From: Pseudomonadota bacterium
Lineage (GTDB): Bacteria > Pseudomonadota > Alphaproteobacteria > Acetobacterales > Acetobacteraceae
Reading direction: 5' to 3'
Assembly: GCA_023424475.1 (NCBI GenBank)
Contig: JAFADX010000244.1
Coordinates: 1-6,187, forward strand
Length of the DNA: 6,187 nucleotides
Part shown: one piece after another, positions 1 to 5,605 of the stretch
Layout of the letters: every line of letters begins with the position of its first letter
How positions within the stretch are numbered: position 1 is the first letter of the stretch
Translations under genes and position numbers: made by a program
The notes under the pieces: generated by a model
Seen by the model: only the letters and a program-made list of their open reading frames with translations
What the model was told of the DNA's origin: nothing
Database searches by the model: none

Positions 1-842
1 TCGCCGAGGATCATCGGCGCCAGGCCGAGGCCGCGCGCGGCCTCCGCGGCGGCTTCGAGCGCCATCGCCGGCGTCGCGATGAAGCGGTAGTCCGGCGTGC
101 CGAGGCGCGGGTCGCCGGGCTTCGGGCTTTCCCCGGCCGCCGCGGCGAGATGCGCCGTCACCGCCGGTGGAAGCGGCATCCGGTAGTGCGCGACGAGCGC
201 GCGCGCCTCGGCGAAGGTCGAGGGGTCCGGGACGGTCGGCCCCGAGGCGATCACCGTCGGGTCGTCCCCCGGCACGTCCGAGATCGCGAGCGTGACGACG
301 CGCGCCGGATGCGCCGCGGCCGCGAGCCGCCCGCCCGAGAAGGCCGAGAGGTGCCGGCGGATGCAGTTCATCTCATGGATCGTGGCACCGGAGGCGAGCA
401 GTGCCCTGTTCACCGCGATCAGGTCCGCGAGCGCGAGTCCTGGCGCGGGCAGGGTCGTCAGCGAGGAGCCGCCGCCCGAGACGAGGAAGAGCACCAGATC
501 CTCCGGGCCGGCCGCGGCGGCGAGGCCGAGCATCCGCCGCGCCGCCCGCGCGCCCGCCTCGTCCGGCACCGGGTGGGAGGCTTCCGCGACTTCGATGCGT
601 GCCGTGGGATGGCCGTGGCCGTAGCGGGTGACGACGAGGCCGGAGAGATCCGCCTCCGGCCAGGCGGCCTCGACCGCCGCCGCCATCACCGCGGCGGACT
701 TGCCGGCACCGAGCACGAGCACGCGCCCCGACGGCGCCTCCGGCAGATGGCGCGCGAGCACCGTGCGCGGATCGGCCGAGGCCACGGCGGCGTCGAAGAG
801 GCTGCGGAGCGCGGCACGGGCCGCGGCATCGGTGAAGGCCAT
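1..842 (-). CDS. Glycerate 2-kinase (GckA/TtuD, MOFRL family), C-terminus beyond window
   Basis: This gene encodes an ATP-dependent cytoplasmic glycerate kinase that makes 2-phosphoglycerate from D-glycerate, linking glyoxylate, hydroxypyruvate or tartrate catabolism to lower glycolysis. I translated the reverse strand by hand and found 280 uninterrupted codons before the window ends. Family hallmarks appear in order: LGAGKSA at about residues 44-50, VVTRYGHGHP at about 70-79, EASHPVPD at about 87-94, the glycine-rich LVSGGGSSL at about 120-128, EMNCIRRHLSAFSGGRLA at about 157-174, and ISDVPGDDPTVIASGPTVPD at about 187-206. The family is usually about 420 residues, so the C-terminal MOFRL domain lies outside. 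The start at 842 has a good ribosome binding site (AGGGGAGAAG, about 8 bases upstream); an in-frame ATG at 896 would add 18 residues but lacks family support. The gene is divergent from the DUF1244-gapR unit. The family is certain; the choice between the names gckA and ttuD is not. Confidence 0.93.
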   Translation of the reverse strand, partial: MAFTDAAARAALRSLFDAAVASADPRTVLARHLPEAPSGRVLVLGAGKSAAVMAAAVEAAWPEADLSGLVVTRYGHGHPTARIEVAEASHPVPDEAGARAARRMLGLAAAAGPEDLVLFLVSGGGSSLTTLPAPGLALADLIAVNRALLASGATIHEMNCIRRHLSAFSGGRLAAAAHPARVVTLAISDVPGDDPTVIASGPTVPDPSTFAEARALVAHYRMPLPPAVTAHLAAAAGESPKPGDPRLGTPDYRFIATPAMALEAAAEAARGLGLAPMILG

Positions 843-850
843 GTGGATAA
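842..850 (-). promoter_or_regulatory. Perfect consensus DnaA box (TTATCCACA)
   Basis: The minus strand reads TTATCCACA, an exact match to the bacterial DnaA-box consensus. It lies between the ribosome binding site and the start codon of the glycerate kinase gene; its last A is the A of the ATG. A 9-mer with six A/T bases is rare in DNA this GC-rich. I saw no second box nearby, so this is not by itself a replication origin. It could let DnaA repress the kinase gene or influence the divergent DUF1244-gapR promoter. It could also be chance, since an A/T-rich spacer before a start codon favours translation. Confidence 0.4.
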
Positions 851-926
851 CTTCTCCCCTGCCGCCAGTATGGCGAAGCCGCTGCGGATGGGCCATCTAG
901 GGCGCCAGGACGAGGAGATCCGCATC
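843..926. promoter_or_regulatory. Divergent intergenic region, glycerate kinase / DUF1244-gapR
   Basis: These 84 bases separate two divergent start codons and must carry the expression signals of both genes, unless longer starts are used. The ribosome binding sites are clear: AGGGGAGAAG for the leftward gene and AGGAG at 913-917, nine bases before the rightward ATG. I could not pick a convincing -35/-10 pair on either strand. CATACT (minus strand, 868-873) and CATCTA (plus strand, 894-899) are the only -10-like hexamers and both lack a matching -35 element. Confidence 0.4.
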
Positions 927-1238
927 ATGCCCGTTCCCGAAATGGACGACGCCACGCGCACCGAGCTCGAAGCCGCGGCCTTCCGCCGCCTGGTCCGGCA
1001 CCTGCGCGAGCGCAGCGACGTGCAGAACATCGACCTGATGAACCTGGCCGGCTTCTGCCGGAACTGCCTCTCGCGCTGGTATCGCGAGGCGGCGGAGCAG
1101 AAGGGCATCGGCCTCGCCGACCCCGATGCGCGCGAGATCGTCTACGGCATGCCCTACAAGGAATGGCAGGCGAAGCACCAGACCGAGGCGAGCGCCGAGC
1201 AGAAGGCGAAGTTCGCCGCGGCCGATCCCGGGCATTGA
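927..1238 (+). CDS. DUF1244 family protein with CxxC motif
   Basis: This gene encodes a 103-residue soluble, mostly helical protein of the DUF1244 family, whose function is unknown. The family core is plain: SDVQNIDLMNLAGFCRNCLS at residues 30-49, followed by RWYREAA and then REIVYGMPYKEWQAKHQ. Cys44 and Cys47 form a CxxC pair that could bind a metal or be redox active; that is inference. The ATG at 927 is preceded by AGGAG with nine bases of spacing. An in-frame ATG at 942, just before the conserved DDATRTELEAAAF segment, is the alternative. The reading frame stays open far upstream, but that stretch is antisense to the glycerate kinase gene and is not coding. gapR begins 67 bases downstream on the same strand with no evident terminator between, so the two are probably cotranscribed. 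No signal peptide or membrane segment is visible. Confidence 0.9.
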   Translation: MPVPEMDDATRTELEAAAFRRLVRHLRERSDVQNIDLMNLAGFCRNCLSRWYREAAEQKGIGLADPDAREIVYGMPYKEWQAKHQTEASAEQKAKFAAADPGH

Positions 1239-1290
1239 AGGGGGACGATTGATGGCAAAGGGGCCGAGGGCTAAACCCGCCTCCCTTCAA
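1235..1290 (+). promoter_or_regulatory. Intercistronic inverted repeat in the gapR leader
   Basis: TTGAAGGGGG (1235-1244) can pair with CTCCCTTCAA (1281-1290) as a 10-bp stem with one G-U pair. The enclosed 36 bases contain a weaker GGG/CCC pairing (1268-1270 with 1276-1278). The left arm holds both the DUF1244 stop codon and the strong ribosome binding site AAGGGGG, which serves an in-frame ATG at 1252. Folding would hide that site and leave the gapR ATG at 1306 outside the stem. No T-run follows, so it is not a canonical terminator. Its role as a translational switch or mRNA-processing element is inference. Confidence 0.4.
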
Positions 1291-1305
1291 ACCACGGGTA
1301 GGGCG

Positions 1306-1572
1306 ATGTCACAGGCTGCGACGAAGGACGACACCGAGGTCGGCGGCATCGCCGCGGACCGGCTGCGCTCGATCATCGAGCGGGTGGAGCGTCTCGAGGA
1401 GGAGAAGAAGGCGCTTTCCTCCGACATCAAGGACATCATGGCGGAGGCGAAGTCGGCCGGCTTCGACGTGAAGGTGATCCGCCAGGTCATCCGCATCCGC
1501 AAGCAGGAGCCGGCGGAAGTGGAGGAGCAGGAGACGCTGCTCGACCTCTATCGCCGCGCGCTCGGGATGTAG
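1306..1572 (+). CDS. gapR: GapR nucleoid-associated protein (DUF2312/UPF0335)
   Basis: This gene encodes an 88-residue GapR-like protein. In Caulobacter, GapR binds A/T-rich overtwisted DNA ahead of replication and transcription machinery, supports type II topoisomerases, and is needed for normal chromosome replication. The family signature is unmistakable: a coiled-coil helix with RLRSIIERVERLEEEKKAL at about residues 19-37, then DIKDIMAEAKSAGFDVKV at 40-57, the basic stretch IRQVIRIRKQ at 58-67, and the C-terminal LLDLYRRALG. Starting at 1306 gives 88 residues, close to the 89 of the Caulobacter protein. An in-frame ATG at 1252 has a better ribosome binding site (AAGGGGGA, six bases upstream) and would add 18 residues. 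However, those codons (AGG, CTT, CAA, AAA, GGT) are unlike the rest of the gene, so I treat them as leader. The gene converges on the AraC gene 15 bases downstream. Confidence 0.93.
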   Translation: MSQAATKDDTEVGGIAADRLRSIIERVERLEEEKKALSSDIKDIMAEAKSAGFDVKVIRQVIRIRKQEPAEVEEQETLLDLYRRALGM

Positions 1573-1587
1573 CCGCGCGAAGCGTGT

Positions 1588-2673
1588 TCACAGCAGCTGG
1601 AGGATCTCCGCGAAGCGGGGCTCCCTTGCTCCGTCCAGGCGGATCGGTGCGCCGCGCTGGCCTGCCTGTGCGGCGCGCCGCAGCGCGGTCGGCGTGATGC
1701 CGAATTCGCGGCGGAAGGCGCGGCTGAAGGTCGAGGCGTCGTAGAATCCCGCACCTTCCGCGATGTGCAGGACGTCCCGCGTGTCGCTCGGCTCGGACAG
1801 CGCGCGATGGGCGTGGCGCAGGCGTTCGGACTGGATGTAGCGCGCGACGCCGCCGATCGGCTCGAAGAGCCGGTAGAGCTGCGAGCGCGAGACGCCGCCG
1901 AGGCTGCACAGGCGCCGCGGCCCGAGCGTCGGCGAGCGCAGGTTCTGCCGGATGATGGCCTTGATGCGGGAGAGGCGCGTGCGCTCGATCTGCTCGCGCG
2001 CGATGTCGCAGGCTTCCCCGGCGGGCGCGAGGCAGGCGGCGAGCATCGCGCGCGTCGCTTCCGCCACGCGCGGCAGCTCCGATTCGGTCATGCCGGGCAA
2101 TTCCCTCGCCAGCGCATCGAGATAGTGCCCGAGCAGGGTGCCCACGGCGCTTCCGAGCGGGCGGTGGAGCGCCGCGTCGATGCATGGTGCGAGTTCGGGC
2201 AGGAGGTCGCGGGAGACGAACAGGGTCAGCCACTCGATGTCGTCATGCGTGCCTTCGAAGGGCTCGTGCAGCGCGAAGACGTGCAGCGTGCGGGCCGGCG
2301 CCGCGATCTCCGTCTGGCGCGAGCGGAGGACGACGCTTCCCTGGCGCGGGAGGGAGACCACCCAATGGTCCAGCGAATCGCGCCGGATCTGCGCCGCGGT
2401 GCGGCGGAAGCGAAGGCCGGGGCCGGTCATGTGGCTCAGGGCGAGGGCGCCGAGCTTCCAGGCCGCGTGCGACGCGACATAGCCCGCCTCGTCGCATCCT
2501 CCCGGCAGGGACAGGTCGCTGATCGTGCCGTTGTACGCCTGCCACGCGGCGAATTGTTCGCGGCGGGGAAAGCCTGCGGTCGAGAACCGGATCGGCCGCA
2601 GCAGATTCGCCGCGGGCGGCGTCGCGGCGACGTGCGTTGCCCGTAGCGTCGCGGCGAGGCTGTCGTGTCCCAT
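1588..2673 (-). CDS. AraC-family transcriptional regulator
   Basis: This gene encodes a 361-residue DNA-binding regulator. Residues about 30-200 form a cupin-like ligand-sensing domain resembling the AraC_binding_2 type (WVVSLPRQGSVVLRSRQTE and the following pHVFALHEPFEG-like stretch). Residues about 235-335 form the two-helix-turn-helix AraC domain. The first contains LCSLGGVSRSQLYRLFEPIG (about 255-274) and is followed by GVARYIQSERLRHAHRAL; the second carries the AraC signature HIAEGAGFYDASTFSRAFRR (303-322) then EFGITPTALR. I chose the ATG at 2673; a GTG at 2700 would add nine residues and cannot be excluded. The gene is divergent from glsA across 204 bases, the usual arrangement for a local activator of the neighbouring operon, so control of glsA-MFS-asparaginase is a reasonable inference. 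The effector cannot be read from sequence; Gln, Asn or their products are candidates. Confidence 0.92.
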   Translation of the reverse strand: MGHDSLAATLRATHVAATPPAANLLRPIRFSTAGFPRREQFAAWQAYNGTISDLSLPGGCDEAGYVASHAAWKLGALALSHMTGPGLRFRRTAAQIRRDSLDHWVVSLPRQGSVVLRSRQTEIAAPARTLHVFALHEPFEGTHDDIEWLTLFVSRDLLPELAPCIDAALHRPLGSAVGTLLGHYLDALARELPGMTESELPRVAEATRAMLAACLAPAGEACDIAREQIERTRLSRIKAIIRQNLRSPTLGPRRLCSLGGVSRSQLYRLFEPIGGVARYIQSERLRHAHRALSEPSDTRDVLHIAEGAGFYDASTFSRAFRREFGITPTALRRAAQAGQRGAPIRLDGAREPRFAEILQLL

Positions 2674-2708
2674 CTCCGGGGCCCCTGGTCGAGCGGGCAC
2701 CGTGCGAT

Positions 2709-2723
2709 GCGCCCTTCGGGCGC
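2709..2723. repeat. 6-bp perfect inverted repeat with 3-base loop
   Basis: GCGCCC and GGGCGC flank TTC. The palindrome lies 36 bases upstream of the AraC-family start codon. It may be an operator, a hairpin in the regulator's mRNA leader, or chance in GC-rich DNA. If the GTG at 2700 were the true start, the hairpin would sit just before it and could limit translation of the regulator. Confidence 0.3.
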
Positions 2724-2789
2724 GCTATAGAGGTCCGGGCTCGGCGCTGACCGCGAATGATACGCACGGCCCAGGAACGGGACGCCCGG

Positions 2790-2865
2790 CTGATCCGCCG
2801 CCCGGCAGGGGGTTGCTAGCCTCGGCGGCAAGCGGCCTGCAGGCGACCTTGCCCGGCCGGATCAG
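2790..2865 (+). promoter_or_regulatory. Possible glsA leader stem pairing near the ribosome binding site
   Basis: CTGATCCG (2790-2797) is exactly complementary in inverted orientation to CGGATCAG (2858-2865). The right arm overlaps the start of the glsA ribosome binding site AGGGAG. If the transcript begins upstream of 2790, the stem could modulate glsA translation. The loop is long (60 bases) and the start site is unknown, so the call is weak; the arms could equally be regulator half-sites. Confidence 0.22.
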
Positions 2866-2877
2866 GGAGCCCGGTCC

Positions 2878-3882
2878 ATGCACGACCGCCTGCATGCCGA
2901 CGAGGCGCTGGGCCCGCCGGCCGTCTCCACCGGCCATCTGCCGCCCTCCGGCGCGGTGGCGGCGCTCGTGCAGGAGGCCCATGCCCGCTACCGCGACGTC
3001 GCGGAAGGGAGGGTTGCCGACTACATCCCCGCCCTCGCCAATGCCCGGGCCGAGTGGCTCGGCATCTCCGTCGTCAGCCCGGAAGGCGCGGTCTTCGAAG
3101 CGGGTGATGCGGGGTGCGCCTTCTCGATCCAGTCGATCTCCAAGCCCTTCGTCTTCGCCCTGGTCTGCCAGTCCCTGGGCGGCGGCCGCGCGCGGGAGGC
3201 GATCGGCGTCAACGCCACCGGCCTGCCCTTCAACTCGGTGATGGCGATCGAACTGAACCCCGACCGCACCATGAACCCGATGGTCAATGCCGGGGCCATC
3301 GCGACCACCAGCCTCGCGCCCGGCGCCAATGCCGAGGAGCGCTGGCGCTTCATCCGCGAGGGCCTGTCGCGCTTCGCCGGCCGCGACCTCGTCATGGACG
3401 AGGAGGTCTATGCCTCCGAGGCCGCGACCAACCAGCGCAACCAGGGGATCGCGCGGCTGCTGCAGGGCTACGGACGGATGTATTCCGACCCGGACGAGGC
3501 GACCGACGTCTACACCCGCCAGTGCGCGCTGAACGTCACCGCGCACGACCTCGCGGTGATGGGGGCCACGCTCGCCGATGGCGGGGTGAATCCGGTCACG
3601 AAGGAACGCGTCGTCGATGCCGAGCGGTGCCGGCGCGTGCTCGCCGTGATGGCGACCGCCGGGCTCTACGAGCAGTCGGGCGACTGGCTCTACGAGGTCG
3701 GGCTGCCGGGCAAGAGCGGCGTGGCCGGCGGGATCGTGACGATCGCGCCCGGCAAGGGCGGTCTCGGCGTCTTCTCGCCGCCGCTCGACAGCGCCGGGAA
3801 CAGCGTGCGCGGGCAGCTCGTGACGCGCTTCCTGTCCGAGCGGCTCGGGCTCAACCTATTTGCCTCGCGCCCCGAGGGTTGA
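2878..3882 (+). CDS. glsA: Glutaminase A
   Basis: This gene encodes a 334-residue glutaminase (EC 3.5.1.2), a serine-dependent, beta-lactamase-fold enzyme that hydrolyses L-glutamine to L-glutamate and ammonia in the cytoplasm. All expected active-site positions are visible by comparison with known bacterial and human enzymes. The SxxK motif in FSIQSISKPF gives Ser86 as nucleophile and Lys89. The remaining positions are Asn137 in NPMVNAGAI, Glu181 and Asn188 in ASEAATNQRN, Tyr212 in DVYTRQCALNVTAHD, Tyr264 in TAGLYEQSGDW, and Val282 in LPGKSGVAGG. Length and ends match stand-alone bacterial glutaminases; there is no signal peptide and no STAS or ankyrin domain. AGGGAG lies eight bases before the ATG. 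It is the first gene of an operon with the MFS transporter (start 40 bases downstream) and the asparaginase, and is divergent from the AraC gene. Confidence 0.96.
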   Translation: MHDRLHADEALGPPAVSTGHLPPSGAVAALVQEAHARYRDVAEGRVADYIPALANARAEWLGISVVSPEGAVFEAGDAGCAFSIQSISKPFVFALVCQSLGGGRAREAIGVNATGLPFNSVMAIELNPDRTMNPMVNAGAIATTSLAPGANAEERWRFIREGLSRFAGRDLVMDEEVYASEAATNQRNQGIARLLQGYGRMYSDPDEATDVYTRQCALNVTAHDLAVMGATLADGGVNPVTKERVVDAERCRRVLAVMATAGLYEQSGDWLYEVGLPGKSGVAGGIVTIAPGKGGLGVFSPPLDSAGNSVRGQLVTRFLSERLGLNLFASRPEG

Positions 3883-3896
3883 GGAGCGCCTGCGGC

Positions 3897-3926
3897 ATGA
3901 ACGGGAACGGGGGAACGCACCGATGA
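3897..3926 (+). CDS. Possible 9-residue minicistron coupling glsA to the transporter
   Basis: Between glsA and the transporter gene, ATG at 3897 opens a 9-codon frame (MNGNGGTHR) whose TGA at 3924-3926 overlaps the transporter ATG at 3923-3925 as ATGA. AGGAG at 3882-3886 lies ten bases before this ATG and overlaps the glsA stop codon. Ribosomes finishing glsA could reinitiate here and then on the transporter gene. The frame is too short for coding statistics, so it may be fortuitous; the GGGGGA that serves the transporter start lies inside it. Confidence 0.25.
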   Translation: MNGNGGTHR

Positions 3927-5605
3927 GCAGCACCGCAGCCACGGCGCCGGAGGAGGCGCGCGAATCCTGGGTGCCGATGGTCGCGATCGCGCTCGGCCAG
4001 GCGATCATGTCCTTCAACGTCGCCTCGCTGCCGGTCTCGCTCGGCGGCATGGTGCAGAGCTTCGGCGTGCCGCCGACGACCGTGGCGACCGGCATCGTCA
4101 TGTATTCGCTCGCCGTGGCGGGCTTCGTCATGCTCGGCGCGAAGCTGGTGCAGCGCTTCGGCTCCACCCAGGTGTTCCGCGTGGTGGTGGCGCTGTTCGG
4201 CATCGGCCAGGTGGTGATGACCTTCTCGCCCACCGCGACGCTGATGCTCGCCGCGCAGTTGATGATCGGGCTGGCCGCGGCGGTGATCGTGCCGGCGCTC
4301 GTGGCGCTGATCGCGCACCACTATCACGGGGCGCAGCAGGCGACGGCGGTCGGCGCGCTCGGCTCGGCGCGCGCGGCGGCGGGGGTGGCGGCCTTCCTGA
4401 TCGGCGGGCTGCTCGGCACCTTCATCGGCTGGCGTCCGGTCTTCGGCATCCTGATCGCCGTTTCGGCGCTGGTCTTCCTGCTGAGCTTCCGCCTCAGGCC
4501 GGAACAGGCGCGGCCGGAGGTGAAGATCGACCTGCTCGGCGTGGTGCTGGCCGCGGCGGCGATCATCATGATCACCTTCGGCTTCAACAACCTGAACCGC
4601 TGGGGCCTCGGCGCCGCGCGGCCGGGCGCACCCTTCGACATCCTCGGCCTCTCGCCCGCGCCGGTGATGATCGTCGTCGGCGCCTTCCTGCTGCAGACCT
4701 TCATCGCCTGGAGCCGCCGGGTGCAGAAGGCCGGGCGGACGCCGCTGCTCGACCTGCGCGTCATCACCTCCCCGCGCGAGAAGGCGGCGGTGATGTGCAT
4801 GTTCTCGGTGGTGGCGCTGGAGGCGATGCTGAACTTCTCCGTGCCGCTCTACATCCAGATCGTGCAGGGGCGCACGCCGATCGAGACCGCGGTCGCCATG
4901 CTGCCCTTCAACCTGACCGTGTTCTTCACCGCCATGCTGGTGGTGAAGCTCTACGGCAGGATGACGCCGCGCACGATCGGCCGGGCCGGCTTCGCGCTCT
5001 GCTTCGTCGCGCTGCTCTACCTCGCCTGGGTGGTGCGCAACGACTGGAGCGCCTTCGCCGTGATGTTCGGCCTGATCGCCTTCGGCATCGGCCAGGGCGC
5101 GCTGGTGACGCTGGTGTTCAATGTGCTCGTCACCGCCGCGCCGAAGGAACTGGCCGGCGATGTCGGCTCGCTGCGCGGCACCACGCAGAACCTTGCCGCC
5201 GGCGTCGGCACCGCGGTCGCCGGCGCGCTGATGGTCGGGCTGCTCAGCACCATGATCATGCTGCGGCTCGCGGACAATCCGGTGCTGACGGCCGATATCC
5301 TCGGCCAGCTCGACCTCGACCGGATCAACTTCGTCACCAACGACCGGCTGCTCGAGATCATGCAGCGCACCGGCGCCACGGCTGCGCAGGTGGCCGAGGC
5401 GGTCATGGTGAACGAGGAATCCCGGCTGCGCGCGCTGAAGATCGGCCTGCTGCTGATGGCCGGCGTCGCGCTGCTGACCATCTTCCCCGCCGGGCGCCTG
5501 CCCGACTACAAGCCCGGCGAGATCCCCGACCACCCCGCTCCCGCCACGCCGGAGGAGCTGAAGGCCGCGGCCGAGGCGGCCGAGGCGGCAGAGCGGCAGG
5601 CATGA
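3923..5605 (+). CDS. 14-TM major facilitator superfamily transporter, DHA2-like
   Basis: This gene encodes a 560-residue inner-membrane carrier. I count about 14 hydrophobic segments, at roughly residues 17-40, 52-75, 84-102, 105-131, 143-168, 170-189, 203-223, 245-263, 288-313, 321-343, 353-371, 375-405, 421-447 and 504-523. Length and topology fit the DHA2 (EmrB/QacA-like) group. The conserved charged residues of that group are missing: the TM1 Asp motif reads AIMSFNVASLP, the loop 2-3 motif reads KLVQRFGS (Gln77 for Asp), the TM4 motif has Gln112 for Arg, and the TM5 antiporter motif reads AAFLIGG without Pro. Glu300 sits inside TM9. A polar segment of about 55 residues separates TM13 from TM14, and the tail is an Ala/Glu-rich helix. 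The ATG at 3923 has GGGGGA eight bases upstream. Its place between glutaminase and asparaginase genes suggests it moves Gln, Asn, Glu, Asp or a related compound, but a drug efflux role is not excluded. Confidence 0.9.
   Translation: MSSTAATAPEEARESWVPMVAIALGQAIMSFNVASLPVSLGGMVQSFGVPPTTVATGIVMYSLAVAGFVMLGAKLVQRFGSTQVFRVVVALFGIGQVVMTFSPTATLMLAAQLMIGLAAAVIVPALVALIAHHYHGAQQATAVGALGSARAAAGVAAFLIGGLLGTFIGWRPVFGILIAVSALVFLLSFRLRPEQARPEVKIDLLGVVLAAAAIIMITFGFNNLNRWGLGAARPGAPFDILGLSPAPVMIVVGAFLLQTFIAWSRRVQKAGRTPLLDLRVITSPREKAAVMCMFSVVALEAMLNFSVPLYIQIVQGRTPIETAVAMLPFNLTVFFTAMLVVKLYGRMTPRTIGRAGFALCFVALLYLAWVVRNDWSAFAVMFGLIAFGIGQGALVTLVFNVLVTAAPKELAGDVGSLRGTTQNLAAGVGTAVAGALMVGLLSTMIMLRLADNPVLTADILGQLDLDRINFVTNDRLLEIMQRTGATAAQVAEAVMVNEESRLRALKIGLLLMAGVALLTIFPAGRLPDYKPGEIPDHPAPATPEELKAAAEAAEAAERQA

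Larger units (their letters stand above)
2674..2877. promoter_or_regulatory. Divergent regulatory region between the AraC gene and glsA
   Basis: These 204 noncoding bases should carry promoters for both divergent genes and any AraC operator. What is visible: the perfect inverted repeat GCGCCC-TTC-GGGCGC at 2709-2723; the comparatively A/T-rich spots CTATAGA (2725-2731) and GAATGATAC (2755-2763); three copies of GCCCGGC (2784-2790, 2800-2806, 2851-2857); and the glsA ribosome binding site AGGGAG (2864-2869). I find no convincing -35/-10 pair on either strand, and I cannot identify the direct-repeat half-sites expected for an AraC protein. Confidence 0.45.

Noticed and set aside
842..850. Chromosomal origin (oriC) suggested by the DnaA box near gapR
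   Set aside because: There is a single box, no A/T-rich unwinding region, no cluster of further boxes, and none of the genes that usually flank alphaproteobacterial origins.
150..926. Long 5' extension of the DUF1244 frame, as if it were a fusion protein
   Set aside because: The extension is antisense to the conserved glycerate kinase frame, is Arg-rich without domains, and a good ribosome binding site precedes the ATG at 927.
1573..1620. Possible bidirectional terminator between gapR and the AraC gene, including the hairpin CTCCGC-GAA-GCGGGG at 1606-1620
   Set aside because: The intergenic gap is only 15 bases with no stem and T-run. The hairpin at 1606-1620 lies inside the AraC coding end and is followed by no T-rich tract in either direction.
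1765..2646. 293-codon plus-strand open frame opposite the AraC gene
   Set aside because: The translation is Arg/Ala/Gly-rich with no recognisable domain, while the minus strand gives a complete AraC protein with both helix-turn-helix units.
3851..5533. 560-codon open frame on the minus strand across the transporter gene
   Set aside because: It is antisense to a well-supported membrane protein. Its product is a low-complexity His/Asp/Arg/Glu-rich sequence, the expected mirror of hydrophobic codons in GC-rich DNA.
5567..5592. Short tandem repeat at the transporter C-terminus encoding an Ala-Ala-Glu pattern
   Set aside because: Only about two to three 9-base units in an Ala/Glu-rich tail; common in GC-rich genes and without evident function.
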